Source of the DNA: RYN-133 sp963754285
GTDB lineage: Bacteria > Actinomycetota > Actinomycetes > Mycobacteriales > Jatrophihabitantaceae
NCBI GenBank assembly: GCA_963754285.1
Contig: CAVWFN010000007.1
Coordinates: forward strand, 310,001-374,000
Direction of reading: 5' to 3'
Length of the DNA: 64,000 nt
Below, one piece after another: positions 37,954 through 47,216 of the stretch (within the stretch, counting starts at the first letter, position 1; each line of letters opens with the position of its first letter). Position numbers and translations under genes: made by a program. Under the pieces are notes generated by a model. That model was not told the DNA's origin, made no database searches, and saw only the letters and a list, made by a program, of their open reading frames with translations.

Positions 37954-38352
37954 TCAGGCGGCGACGAGTTCCTCGACGGAGGGGTAGTTCGCCTCGGTGC
38001 GAGCGAACTCGTTCTCGCGCAGGTAGTCGCGGGCAATCACGGTCAGCTCGGCGTCACGTCCGGTGAGCATGTAGCGCACCATCTCGAAGTCGCCCCGCAG
38101 CGACCACAGCGGGTGGCCGAACGAGGCAGGGTTGTTCTTCTCGATGAACCAGTGCGCCGGCCACGCCGAGCCATAGCCGCTGAGCGGGAACAGCGCGAGC
38201 ATTTTCGGCCGCCGCGTGATCAGTCCGATGAGCGCGAGCAAGGCGCCGAGCAACGTGCCCCCGAAATGCAGTTGCCGCGTCAGTGGCTTGGAGTGCATTG
38301 CCACGTAGTACGGAAAGAACTCACGGTAGGACGCGAACTCGGGTTTGCTCAT
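37954..38352 (-). CDS. DUF962/Mpo1-like membrane protein
   Basis: 132 residues from ATG 38352. His-bearing segments (HSKPLTRQLHFGGT and WPAHWFIEKNNPASFGHP) alternate with two hydrophobic stretches, matching DUF962. The yeast relative Mpo1 is an iron-dependent dioxygenase in 2-hydroxy fatty-acid alpha-oxidation; whether the bacterial protein does the same is unknown. Confidence 0.8.
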   Translation of the reverse strand: MSKPEFASYREFFPYYVAMHSKPLTRQLHFGGTLLGALLALIGLITRRPKMLALFPLSGYGSAWPAHWFIEKNNPASFGHPLWSLRGDFEMVRYMLTGRDAELTVIARDYLRENEFARTEANYPSVEELVAA

Positions 38353-38397
38353 CAGGCAATTATCCGCGACGAATGCCGCGGCTCAAGTCGGCTCACC

Positions 38398-39030
38398 TCA
38401 GAGCCCGCGGGTCACCACGCCGAGGACGATCGAAGTCATCTGCTCGACCGCCTCGTCCGGCAACGCGCGCAACGGCCCGTCCACAATCAGGCTCGACAGT
38501 CCGTGCACAGCCGACCAGGCTGCCACCTCGGCACCAGGGCGGCGTTCGGGTGGCAATGCGCCGACCTCGACCAGCTCGTCGAGGCGGGCATTGAGCAACA
38601 GGTACGGGTTGGCGCCGGGGCCCTCGGGCGGGATCACCGACTCGGGCGCACCATGCCGCGTCGCCCCGGCGAACGCCGTGCGGAACCAGCCGGGCTCGGT
38701 GCGCGCGAACTCGACGTAGGCCCGTCCGATCGCCTCCATCCGAGCCCACGCCCGCGGGATCGCGCCCTTCGCCCGCACCGCCCTCGTGCGGCGCAGCATC
38801 AGCTCGCCCAGTCGCAGCATGCACTGCTCACCAACGGCGGCGAGCAAGTCCTCCTGATCGGCGAAGTGGCGATACGCCGCGTTGTGCGACACCCCGGCCT
38901 CGCGGCTCACGGCGCGCAGGACGACTGCGGACGGGCCGCCGGTGCGGGCGAGCTCGACGCCGGTATCGACCAGCGCAGTGCGCAGGTTCCCGTGGTGGTA
39001 CGGCGCTCGCGTGCCGCCGCCCGATGACAT
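38398..39030 (-). CDS. TetR-family regulator, divergent from MFS exporter
   Basis: 210 residues from ATG 39030. N-terminal helix-turn-helix: RAVSREAGVSHNAAYRHFAD. The C-terminal ligand domain is of the TetR_C_13/WHG type (TEPGWFRTAF). It faces the MFS transporter gene across 77 bases that contain a near-perfect palindrome, so it is probably its repressor and its own. Confidence 0.88.
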   Translation of the reverse strand: MSSGGGTRAPYHHGNLRTALVDTGVELARTGGPSAVVLRAVSREAGVSHNAAYRHFADQEDLLAAVGEQCMLRLGELMLRRTRAVRAKGAIPRAWARMEAIGRAYVEFARTEPGWFRTAFAGATRHGAPESVIPPEGPGANPYLLLNARLDELVEVGALPPERRPGAEVAAWSAVHGLSSLIVDGPLRALPDEAVEQMTSIVLGVVTRGL

Positions 39031-39062
39031 GTTGACAGTGTCCACCAGCCATGTCATCGTGG

Positions 39063-39087
39063 TCAATGTTGGCGTTGTCAACATTGA
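39063..39087. promoter_or_regulatory. Palindromic operator candidate between tetR and MFS genes
   Basis: Perfect 9-bp arms TCAATGTTG and CAACATTGA separated by seven bases, centred in the divergent promoter region. A related GTTGACA word lies at 39031. Placement fits TetR-type repression of both genes. Confidence 0.6.
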
Positions 39088-39107
39088 TCGGCACTCGGAG
39101 GCACCCG

Positions 39108-40646
39108 ATGACCACACCGGCGTCCACGCGGCGGTTCCTGATCCTGGCGACGGTCTGCCTGGCCGCGTTCGCGATCAACCTCGACACGACCATCGTCAAC
39201 GTCGCGCTGCCGGATCTCGGCCGCCAGCTGCACGCCACGACCCGTGACCTGCAGTGGATCGTCGACGGCTACAACCTCGCGTTCGCTGCCCTCGTCCTCA
39301 CGGCGGGCTCGCTCGGCGATCGCTTCGGACGCCGGCCCGCGCTGGTCGTGGGGCTGGCCGGGTTCGCCGTCGCAAGCGGGGTCGGTGCGGCGATGCAGTC
39401 GGCCGGCGCGCTCGTCGTCGTCCGGTTCGTGATGGGCGCGTTCGCCGCGGTGATCTTCCCGACGACGCTCTCGATCATCACCAACGCGTTCCCCGATCGC
39501 GGTGAGCGTGCCAAGGCGATCGGGCTGTGGGGCGCGGTGACCGGCCTCGGTGTCGCAGTCGGCCCGATCACCGGTGGCGTCCTGCTCGCGCACTTCGGCT
39601 GGCCGTCGGTGTTCGTGGCACTCGTGCCCGTGGCCGCGCTCGCACTACTTGCGACGCTGCGCTGGGTTCCCGAGTCGAGCGATCCCGGCCAGGCCCGGCT
39701 CGACCCGGCCGGACTGCTGACATCGTCGGCGACGATCGGCCTGCTCGTCTACACGATCATCGAGGCGCCCGGACGTGGCTGGGCCGCTCCACTGAGCATC
39801 ACCGGCTTCGTCGGGACGGCCGTCCTCGCCACCGCGTTCGTCCTCGTCGAACGCCGCCAAGCCAACCCGATGATCGACGTGAGCCTGTTCCGTCGTCCGG
39901 CATTCTCGGCCGCGAGCGGCGCGGTCACGGTGGCTTTCTTCGCCCTGTTCGGGTTCATCTTCCTGGTGACGCAGTACTTCCAGTTCATCCGCGGCTACGG
40001 CTCGCTGTCGACCGGCGCGCGCATCCTTCCGGTCGCGATCACGATCGCGCTGGGCTCGGTGCTCGGCGTGACGCTTGCGGCTCGCATCGGAACGCGCGCC
40101 GTCGTCATGACGGGGCTGTTGCTGCTCGGATCGTCGTTCGCGTGGATCTCGCTGTCGCCGACCTTCATGCCGTATTCCGAGATCGTCGGTCAGATGGTGC
40201 TGATGGGCCTCGGGCTGGGCGCCACGACCGCGCCGGCGACGGAGTCGATCCTGTCGGTGTTGCCGCCCGCCAAGGCCGGCGTCGGGTCAGCAGTCAACGA
40301 CGCGACCCGCGAGGCCGGCGGGACGCTGGGCGTCGCCGTGCTGGGCAGCATCTTCACGTCGCTGTACGCGAGCCATCTCGGCGGCACCTCGTTCGGGCAC
40401 CTGCCGACGCCGATCGTCGAAACGGCGAAGAACTCGATCGCCGGCGCGCTGCAGGTCATCGGAGCGGCGCCTGCGACCGCACAACCGCAGCTGCTCGACA
40501 GCGTGCAGACCTCGTTCCTGACCGGCTTCCACGTTGCGTGCATCGTGGCCGCGTCGATCTGTGTCGCCGGCGCGCTCGTGGCGCGGCTGCTGCCCGGACG
40601 TCCGACCGCTGTCGTCACGGCCGACGCGGAACTCGTGGCGGCGTGA
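39108..40646 (+). CDS. DHA2-type (14-helix) MFS drug exporter
   Basis: 512 residues from ATG 39108 behind CGGAGG. Motif A (GSLGDRFGRRPALVVG), motif C-like GAVTGLGVAVGPITGG and the N-terminal NLDTTIVNVALPDLG with DLQWIVDGYNL are typical of EmrB/QacA drug-proton antiporters. Likely regulated by the divergent TetR. Substrate unknown. Confidence 0.92.
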   Translation: MTTPASTRRFLILATVCLAAFAINLDTTIVNVALPDLGRQLHATTRDLQWIVDGYNLAFAALVLTAGSLGDRFGRRPALVVGLAGFAVASGVGAAMQSAGALVVVRFVMGAFAAVIFPTTLSIITNAFPDRGERAKAIGLWGAVTGLGVAVGPITGGVLLAHFGWPSVFVALVPVAALALLATLRWVPESSDPGQARLDPAGLLTSSATIGLLVYTIIEAPGRGWAAPLSITGFVGTAVLATAFVLVERRQANPMIDVSLFRRPAFSAASGAVTVAFFALFGFIFLVTQYFQFIRGYGSLSTGARILPVAITIALGSVLGVTLAARIGTRAVVMTGLLLLGSSFAWISLSPTFMPYSEIVGQMVLMGLGLGATTAPATESILSVLPPAKAGVGSAVNDATREAGGTLGVAVLGSIFTSLYASHLGGTSFGHLPTPIVETAKNSIAGALQVIGAAPATAQPQLLDSVQTSFLTGFHVACIVAASICVAGALVARLLPGRPTAVVTADAELVAA

Positions 40647-40725
40647 TTTCAGAGTCGGCGCGCACGCACCACCGTGTCGTGGACGGTGACCGTGATCCGG
40701 TCCGCAGCGCGGTCTGTTGTGGCTG

Positions 40726-40798
40726 TACCCCCGGTCGGATTCGAACCGACACTGGGACCCTTTTAAGGGGTCTGCCTCTGCCGTTGGGCTACGGGGGC
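40726..40798 (-). tRNA. Class I tRNA with UAA anticodon (reads UUA); identity uncertain
   Basis: Full cloverleaf on the minus strand, 73 bases with A73. Acceptor GCCCCCG pairs with CGGGGGT (G1-U72 wobble); D arm GCC-CAACGGCAGA-GGC; anticodon stem GACCC/GGGTC around loop CTTAAAA, so positions 34-36 are UAA; variable region CCAGT (five bases); T arm GTCGG-TTCGAAT-CCGAC. No CCA is encoded (next bases CAG). Anticodon UAA reads the leucine codon UUA, but bacterial tRNA-Leu has a long variable arm and this one does not; the D arm looks more like tRNA-Gln or tRNA-Glu. The charged amino acid cannot be told from sequence. Confidence 0.88.
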
Positions 40799-40840
40799 GG
40801 TGCGCGCAGCGATCATTGTCCCCTGCGGCAGGATCGAGGC

Positions 40841-41411
40841 ATGCATTCGACGACCGCAACCGCCGACGAGGTGCGGTTGCGACTGCCCGGCGACGAGCTC
40901 GTCCCGGACGCCATCGAGCAGATGGACCGCGCGACGACGCTGCCGGCACCGATCGAGACGGTGTGGCCGTGGATCATGCAGCTCGGAAAGGACCGCGCCG
41001 GCTGGTATCTGCCGCGGTCGGTCGAGGTGTTCGTGCCACGCTCGCGGCGGGCGCTGCGCCGCATCGATCCACGCTGGCAGAACGTGTCCGTCGGTGACGA
41101 CGAGCCGGACTGGGGCCCGGGCGATCCGGTGCTTCGCGCCGTGGTCGTCGATGCGCCGAACACGCTGGCGTGGCACTCGTTGCGCGACCGCCGCAACGGA
41201 CACCGCTGGCCGAGCGGTGCTCCGGACGGACCGGACGTGCTCGCGATCAGCTGGACGCTCGCCCTTCGTCGCGGACGGCGGCAACACCCGGCTGCATCAT
41301 CGGCTGCGCATTCGCGCCAAGCACCAAAGCCTCGTCAAGATCGGCGGCGTCTTCGACCATCTCACGATCGTCGGCATGTTCGCCGGCCTGCGCGAACGGC
41401 TGTCGGCATGA
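40841..41411 (+). pseudogene. SRPBCC-like (polyketide cyclase/START fold) gene with a one-base insertion
   Basis: From ATG 40841 the product shows a SRPBCC pattern: RATTLPAPIETVWPWIMQLG, then AGWYLPRSVEVFVP and GDEPDWGPGDPVLRAVVVD. The frame slips in GCCCTTC at 41261-41267. Removing one C continues as SWTLAFVADGGNTRLHHRLR and ends at 41411 after FDHLTIVGMFAGLRERL, giving 189 residues, a normal length. As written the first frame runs on into unrelated sequence. Confidence 0.7.
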
Positions 41412-41421
41412 AAGGCGTGGC

Positions 41422-41823
41422 ATGAGGGCGGTATGGACGGCGTCAGTTCGCTACGCGGAGGTCGACGGCCAGGACGTCGTGTTCAACGCGCACTACCTGA
41501 CCTACTGCGACGAGGCGATGTCGAAGTACTGCCATGACGTCGGGCTCGGTCCGTTCTCGGCGGACGTGCAGCTCGTGGCGTCCAACCTGGTGTGGAGCTC
41601 TGCCGCGCGATGGGGCGACACGGTTGCGGTCGACGTGACCTGCCCCCGCGTCGGCACGACGAGCTTCGTGCTCGACTTCGTGGTGCGGGTCGGCGAGCGG
41701 GTGTGTTGCCAGGTGTCGACGACCTACGTGCACATCGACCAGGACGGACGTCCCAGGCCAGTCTCGGACGAGGCGCGTGCTCAGCTGACCTCGGGGAACT
41801 CGCGCTCGCCGGCCGCTTGCTGA
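41422..41823 (+). CDS. Acyl-CoA thioesterase, 4HBT/YbgC-like hotdog
   Basis: 133 residues from ATG 41422. Hotdog signature VRYAEVDGQDVVFNAHYLTYCDE, with the Asp at the family catalytic position, and the strand LVWSSAARWGDTVAVD. Hydrolyses short acyl-CoAs in relatives. Its last 43 bases overlap the 3' end of the opposite-strand oxidoreductase gene. Confidence 0.8.
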   Translation: MRAVWTASVRYAEVDGQDVVFNAHYLTYCDEAMSKYCHDVGLGPFSADVQLVASNLVWSSAARWGDTVAVDVTCPRVGTTSFVLDFVVRVGERVCCQVSTTYVHIDQDGRPRPVSDEARAQLTSGNSRSPAAC

Positions 41824-43107
41824 AACTCCGTGTGCGGTTGTTGCAACTGCCCGAGCGAGACGACTTCGCGACGGAACAACAACGCGCCCGTCCAGTCGGC
41901 GATGATGCGCACCTTGCGGTTCAACGTCGGCATCCGCGACACGTGATACGTGCGGTGCATGAACCAGGCGGGAAAGCCGCGCAGCTTGATGCCGTAGATC
42001 TCGGCGACGCCGCGATACAGCCCGAGCGAGGCAACCGAGCCGGCGTACGCATGCTTGTAGTCGTGCAGCGCGCCCCCGCGCACGTACGAGACGACGTTGG
42101 CGGCCAGCACCTTGGCCTGCCGGACGGCGTGCTGCGCACTCGGGCTCGTCGTGGCGTTCGGGTCATCCTTCGACAGGTCCGGGACGGCCGCGCAGTCGCC
42201 GGCCGAGAAGACACCGGTCAGCCCCTTGACGGTGAGATCCGCCTTGCAGGGCAGGCGACCCTTGTCGTCGAGCGGCAGGTCGGTGTCGGCCGAGGATCGG
42301 ATTCGCCTTGACGCCCGCCGTCCACACCAGCGTTTCGGCGTCGAAGGCCTCGCCGTCGGAAAGCTTGATGTGCCCGTCGACGGCTGACTCCAGCCGCGTG
42401 TCGAGACGCACGTCGATGCCGCGCTTCACCAACCGGTCGACGGTGTAGGCCGACAGGCGCACCGACACCTCGGGCATGATCCGGCTGGCCGCTTCGATGA
42501 GCACCCACCGCATCTCGCTCGCGTCGAGTTGCGGTACGTAGCGCAGCGCGTACCTGGCCATGTCCTCGAGTTCTGCCAGCGCTTCGACGCCCGCGTACCC
42601 GCCACCGACGAAGACGAAGGTGAGCGCGGCCTTGCGCTTGGTGAGATCAGCGGTCGATGCGGCGAAGTCGAGTTTCGAGATCACGTGGTTGCGCAGGTAG
42701 ATCGCCTCGCCGATCGTCTTGAAACCGATGCCGCGATCGGCCAGGCCGGGGATCGGCAGGATCCGCGAGATCGACCCCGGGCACACGACCAGCACGTCGT
42801 ACCCGAACTCGTACGCGTCGCCGTCGCTCGGCGTGATCGTGGCCGACTTCGTTGCATGCGTGATGCCGGTGACCGCACCTGTGATCACGTTGCACTTCTT
42901 CAGCACGCGCCGCAGCGGAACGACGACATGGCGCGGTTCGACGCTGCCCGCCGCGGCCTCCGGCAGGAACGGCTGATAGGTCATGTTCGACTGCGGCTCG
43001 ACGACGGTGATATCGGCTGCGCCGCGCGACAGCTTCCGCTGCAGCCCGAGCGCCGTGTACATGCCGACGTATCCCCCGCCGACAATCAGGATCCGCGTTG
43101 CAGGCAT
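41781..43107 (-). pseudogene. NDH-2-like NAD(P)H:FAD oxidoreductase with a one-base insertion
   Basis: Begins at ATG 43107 with the FAD-binding ILIVGGGYVGMYTALGLQ; the NAD(P)H loop is FVFVGGGYAGVEALAELE. The first frame ends its sense at VKANPIL near 42288. With one G removed it continues ADTDLPLDDKGRLPCKADL, carries the second FAD motif GVFSAGDCAAVPDL and runs to 41781, giving 441 residues. Type II NADH dehydrogenases feed electrons to quinones without pumping protons. The C-terminal amphipathic part (WFMHRTYHVSRMPTLNRKV) lies beyond the slip. Confidence 0.82.
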
Positions 43108-43111
43108 GGGC

Positions 43112-43786
43112 TCACGCTAGTAGGGCGCGCTCGATCACCGCATCGAGCATCGGCTCGGTCAACCGTCCGGTGAAGGTGTTCTGCTGGCTCACGTGGTAAC
43201 AGCCGATCACGCGCCGGCCGTCGACATCGACCTCTGTGCCGTGCCCGAACGGGGCGACCCGAGCCGGGACCGTGGCGCCGCTCGCTCGCAGCGCCGGCCA
43301 CAGCGCCGTCCACCCGAAGCCGCCGAGCACGATCACCGACCGCACGCCGGGCCACAACAGCTGCAGTTCGCGCACGAGCCACCGCCTGCACGTATCGCGT
43401 TCGATCGTGGACGGCTTGTTCGCGGGCGGCGCGCAATGCACGGCCGCAGTGATGTACACGCCGTCCAGGCGCAGTCCGTCGTCGGCCGACACCGACGTCG
43501 GTTGATTCGCAACGCCCGCGCGGTACAGCGCGGCGTAGAGCCAATCGCCGCTGCGGTCGCCGGTGAACATCCGTCCCGTGCGGTTCGCACCGTGGGCAGC
43601 GGGCGCCAGCCCGACGATGAGCACGCGCGCGCCGGGATCGCCGAACCCGGGGACGGGCCGACCCCAGTAGACCTGGTCGGCGAACGCGGCGCGTCGCTCG
43701 GCGGCAACCTGCTCACGCCAGGCGACGAGGCGTGGGCATCGGCGGCACGTGATGAGCTCGTCGGCCAGCTCGGCGAGGGTGCGCAT
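43112..43786 (-). CDS. Uracil-DNA glycosylase, family 5 (UdgB)
   Basis: 224 residues from ATG 43786. N-terminal iron-sulfur cysteines in LITCRRCPRL, motif 1 GLAPAAHGANRTGRMFTGD (lacking the Asp/Asn water activator of families 1 and 4, as expected for family 5), further cysteines AAVHCAPP and RDTCRRW, and the late motif GCYHVSQQNTF. Removes uracil and hypoxanthine from DNA. Four bases separate it from the oxidoreductase start. Confidence 0.9.
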   Translation of the reverse strand: MRTLAELADELITCRRCPRLVAWREQVAAERRAAFADQVYWGRPVPGFGDPGARVLIVGLAPAAHGANRTGRMFTGDRSGDWLYAALYRAGVANQPTSVSADDGLRLDGVYITAAVHCAPPANKPSTIERDTCRRWLVRELQLLWPGVRSVIVLGGFGWTALWPALRASGATVPARVAPFGHGTEVDVDGRRVIGCYHVSQQNTFTGRLTEPMLDAVIERALLA

Positions 43787-43804
43787 GGGACTAGGGTCTA
43801 CTCC

Positions 43805-44152
43805 ATGGCCAACTTCGGCGCCAAGATCACGATGAAGATCATGACGATGGCAGTCGGCATCCCTGTCGGCATCGCCACCCGCAACGCGGTCGAGAAGATC
43901 TGGGTGGCCGCCGGACCCGATCGTCCGCGCACCGCGTCCGACGACGGGGTGCAGTGGACCGACGCGATCGCCTGGGCCGCATTGACCGGCGTCGGCATGG
44001 CCATCGCCGACCTGGTCACGCGCAAGGGCGCCGGTGAGGTCTGGCGCACGCTTATCGGCACCGAACCGCCGCAGAGCATCAAGCCGAAGGCGTCGAAGCG
44101 TGTTTCGGCGGCGCAGCCGAAGTTCCCTGCCGCGGTCGAACCGCCGGACTGA
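43805..44152 (+). CDS. DUF4235 membrane protein
   Basis: 115 residues from ATG 43805. Two hydrophobic segments (IMTMAVGIPVGIATRNAVEK and AIAWAALTGVGMAIADLVTR) and a basic tail match the DUF4235 family of actinobacteria. Function unknown. Confidence 0.82.
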   Translation: MANFGAKITMKIMTMAVGIPVGIATRNAVEKIWVAAGPDRPRTASDDGVQWTDAIAWAALTGVGMAIADLVTRKGAGEVWRTLIGTEPPQSIKPKASKRVSAAQPKFPAAVEPPD

Positions 44153-44162
44153 TCGAGTACGC

Positions 44163-47111
44163 CTAGCCCGCGCGCGGCAGCACCACACTTATTGCATTCC
44201 CGCGGAGGCTGACTGCATTGGTGTGGGTGAGCACCGCCCGATAACTGCCCATGGACACGCTGCGGCCGGAGTCCGCGGTCACAGCAGAGACGTGGCCGCC
44301 GCCTGATCCGGTCCCCGTCGTTCGCCGCACGACCCGCCCGGACAGATGCCAGACGCGCGTGTGTGCCGACAGATCCGTGAAGTACGTGACCACCCAGCTG
44401 TTCGGCTGCCTCACCCGGATTGCCGAACTCAGGTGGCGCCGGGTGTTGCGGTCATGCCGGGTCGCGACCCGCCATCCCGTGCTTCGCGCGTTTCGGTAGT
44501 CGACGAACTGCAGATCGGATTTCACGCGACGGCTGAGCGGCACGGTCACCGTCGCGCGGGCATCGTGCGCGCCGGCGATGCGCTGGTAGACCCGGGTGAT
44601 CAGCGGTCCGTTGGCCACGTGGCCGATCGACCGCCAGCCGGTGATTCCGCGCGGCGAACCGGTGAGCCTGGCCGAGTTGACCGACACGAACAGCAGCTCG
44701 GTGTCCCCCGCCCGCACGTCGCGCGGCGCCGTGATGCGCGCGAGCGCCCGGAACCGTGTCGCGTTGGTCGCCCCCACGAACCGGATCGGCAATGCGGCGT
44801 CGACGGTGATGGTGTTCGACGTGACCGCGCCGTTGTCGTCGGCGACGGTCAGGGTCGCCGATCTCCTGGCCCCGCTCGCGTAGGTGTGCGTGACGTTCTG
44901 CCCGCTCGCGCTCGAGCCGTCGCCGAAGTTCCAGACCCAGTTGTCGATCGTCGATCCGCCCGTCGACGCGCCGCGGAACGTGCAGGTGAGACCGGCGCAC
45001 GACGCGGTCGGATCCGCCGTCGGCTGGTCGGTGAACGACGCTGTGCCGGCGAGAAACAAGTTGTGCGCGCGCCAGTCGATCCCTGGGGCGACGACGACCG
45101 ATCCACCCGGCGACGGTGTGTCGTGCGCGAACGGGACCGTGTGCAGCGCGCCGTCGCTCTTCGCGGCGTAATAGATCGTGCTTCCCGATCGGAACATGCC
45201 TTCGACGTTGCTGAAGTCGACGCCGTCCAGACGATTCTCGGTCTGCCCGATGATGCCGTCGTCGGGTTCGAAGTAGCGCCAGTAGAGCGACTTCTGCCCG
45301 TCGAGGGTGTAGAAGATCTTGCCGTCGGCGTAGAACTGACCTGTGATCGACGGCATCTCGGAGTAGTAGCTCGGTTTGACGCCCTGATACGTCTGACCCG
45401 ATCCGGTTTCGACGTTCGACCAGGCCGGATCGTCGTAGGGATCGACGACCTCGGTGCCGGACACCGAGCCGTCGAACGTCGCCCGGTACAGCGCGTAGGC
45501 GTTGCTCTCGTTCGGGTCGGGCGCCGACCAGTAGAGCTGGTCGCCGACCAGGAACGCGCCACGGCTCGACCCCCACGCGACGCCGCCGGCGTCCGCTGTC
45601 GTCGGGGTACTGATCGCCGTCCTGTTCATGGCTCGGTACACCGGCGCGTCGGCTTCTGTCGGATCGGTGGGCGGCACGCCACCGGGGAGCACACCGGCCT
45701 GATAGACGTTGGACGGCAGCGCTGTCGTGACGGTCGAGGCCGGCGGCTCACCGCCGTCGAGCGGGAAGAAGGCCAGCCGGGGCAGGTGAATGCGATGGTT
45801 GCCGATCCACTCGGTGTCGCTCCCCACGTACAACCCGTCGCCGTCGGCATAGAGCGCGTACGCACCCTTGCCGCGCGGATTCCGTCCGGGGTTCCAGCTG
45901 TACGGAAGACCGTTCGACGGATCGAGTGCCACGATGCCCGGGCGGGGCACGGCACCCGGGCCGGCCGAGTCGACTGCGTCCGGGTTGTTCATCCAGCGGG
46001 CGTGGCCGCCGGCGTAGACGGCGGTACCGGTGTCCTCGACGACCCAGAAGGAGTCGTTGCCGCTGTAGTCGACCCAGGTCGGCCTGACGTTGCTCCCGGT
46101 GGCACCGGTCGACCAGCGCGAGACCGAGTCGCACAGCGACCGGGTGCCGTCGGAGTTCTTGCTCATGGTTCCTGCGCCCGAGGCCGCGACGTCGAAGGCC
46201 GAGCTGTCGGGCGCGAAGTCGACGTCCTCGACGTAGGTGTCGAAACTCTGGTTCGCGCACGCAGCGCTGAAAGCGGCGGTGTTCCAGTTGGCGATCGTCG
46301 CCGTGGTGCGACCGAGGTTCAACAGCACGATCTGGTCGTGCACGACGCCGTCAGCCATCTTGAAGTTGCCCACGACCGCTGCGTGCGCCCCGTCGGGGCT
46401 GATGTCGAGTGCGCGGCCGCCGAGGGCCCCGCGCGCACCGGTCCCGTTGTAGTTGTGGTGGCCCGTCAGCTGCACGTCGACATACGGAGTGACGGCACCC
46501 GTTCCAGCAGCGACCGTCCCGACACCCTGATGGAGGACCCCGCGGAGCTTGGTGAACGAGCCGACCAACCACAGCCTGCCGCTAGCCAGCCTGAGGTCCG
46601 AGACGAGGCCGTTCGACAGCGGAGAGGAGAAACCCTTCACAATGCTGCCCGTTTGGAGGTCCAGCAGGGTCACGCCGCGCGAGCTGACACCGTTCACCGT
46701 CGTGAAGCTCCCGCCGAGGTACACCGTCCCGGCGGTCGGCCCCGGGATCACCGCACTGACCGCACCGTTGAGCTGCGGCGCGAACGTCGTGTCGATCGCG
46801 CCCGTGTCGTCATAGGCGAACACGTCCGGATGTGACTCCGGTCCGGAGGTCGAACCGGCCGGCGTGACGGTGGTGAACGAGCCACCGACAACCGTCCACG
46901 TCCCGACCCGGGTGATGCTCTGGACGACGCCGTCGTTGACAGCCGGGGTCACGCTCGCCGAGGCGGGGGTCGAGCTGACCAGTGTCGACTGGGCGGTGGA
47001 TGCCGCAGGCGCGTCCGCGGCGCCGGCGGACGTGCCCGAGACAGAACACGTCACCGCGAGCGTCGTCGCGAGGAGCGCGGCGCTCATCGCCCTCATCCGG
47101 TTGCCCATCAA
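44163..47111 (-). CDS. Large secreted beta-propeller protein with PKD domain
   Basis: 982 residues from ATG 47111, with a Sec signal (ALLATTLAVTCSVSGTSAGA then ADAP). Repeated blades of the form VGGSFTTVNG ... GVTLLDLQTG continue to about residue 450, a middle part has SGQTYQGVKPSYYSEMPSIT and FYTLDGQKSLYWRY, and residues about 700-770 form a PKD domain (VWNFGDGSSASGQNVTHTY). A further 200-residue C-terminal beta domain follows. No catalytic motif is recognised. The gene at 60554-63133 is a clear paralogue with a different accessory domain. Probably an exported binding or matrix protein. Confidence 0.82.
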   Translation of the reverse strand: MMGNRMRAMSAALLATTLAVTCSVSGTSAGAADAPAASTAQSTLVSSTPASASVTPAVNDGVVQSITRVGTWTVVGGSFTTVTPAGSTSGPESHPDVFAYDDTGAIDTTFAPQLNGAVSAVIPGPTAGTVYLGGSFTTVNGVSSRGVTLLDLQTGSIVKGFSSPLSNGLVSDLRLASGRLWLVGSFTKLRGVLHQGVGTVAAGTGAVTPYVDVQLTGHHNYNGTGARGALGGRALDISPDGAHAAVVGNFKMADGVVHDQIVLLNLGRTTATIANWNTAAFSAACANQSFDTYVEDVDFAPDSSAFDVAASGAGTMSKNSDGTRSLCDSVSRWSTGATGSNVRPTWVDYSGNDSFWVVEDTGTAVYAGGHARWMNNPDAVDSAGPGAVPRPGIVALDPSNGLPYSWNPGRNPRGKGAYALYADGDGLYVGSDTEWIGNHRIHLPRLAFFPLDGGEPPASTVTTALPSNVYQAGVLPGGVPPTDPTEADAPVYRAMNRTAISTPTTADAGGVAWGSSRGAFLVGDQLYWSAPDPNESNAYALYRATFDGSVSGTEVVDPYDDPAWSNVETGSGQTYQGVKPSYYSEMPSITGQFYADGKIFYTLDGQKSLYWRYFEPDDGIIGQTENRLDGVDFSNVEGMFRSGSTIYYAAKSDGALHTVPFAHDTPSPGGSVVVAPGIDWRAHNLFLAGTASFTDQPTADPTASCAGLTCTFRGASTGGSTIDNWVWNFGDGSSASGQNVTHTYASGARRSATLTVADDNGAVTSNTITVDAALPIRFVGATNATRFRALARITAPRDVRAGDTELLFVSVNSARLTGSPRGITGWRSIGHVANGPLITRVYQRIAGAHDARATVTVPLSRRVKSDLQFVDYRNARSTGWRVATRHDRNTRRHLSSAIRVRQPNSWVVTYFTDLSAHTRVWHLSGRVVRRTTGTGSGGGHVSAVTADSGRSVSMGSYRAVLTHTNAVSLRGNAISVVLPRAG

Positions 47112-47216
47112 GTCCCTTGTTGCGACGGCCGCGCAGCTGGTCGCCGTCGTTTGGCCGATCCCTTCCCAGGAAGGAATGTGGACCGAGCTTACGTCAGCCG
47201 GTCGACTTGGGCCGGG

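Noticed and set aside
47112..47216. Riboswitch before the PKD-propeller gene
   Set aside because: No known riboswitch consensus could be matched by eye in this 105-base gap.
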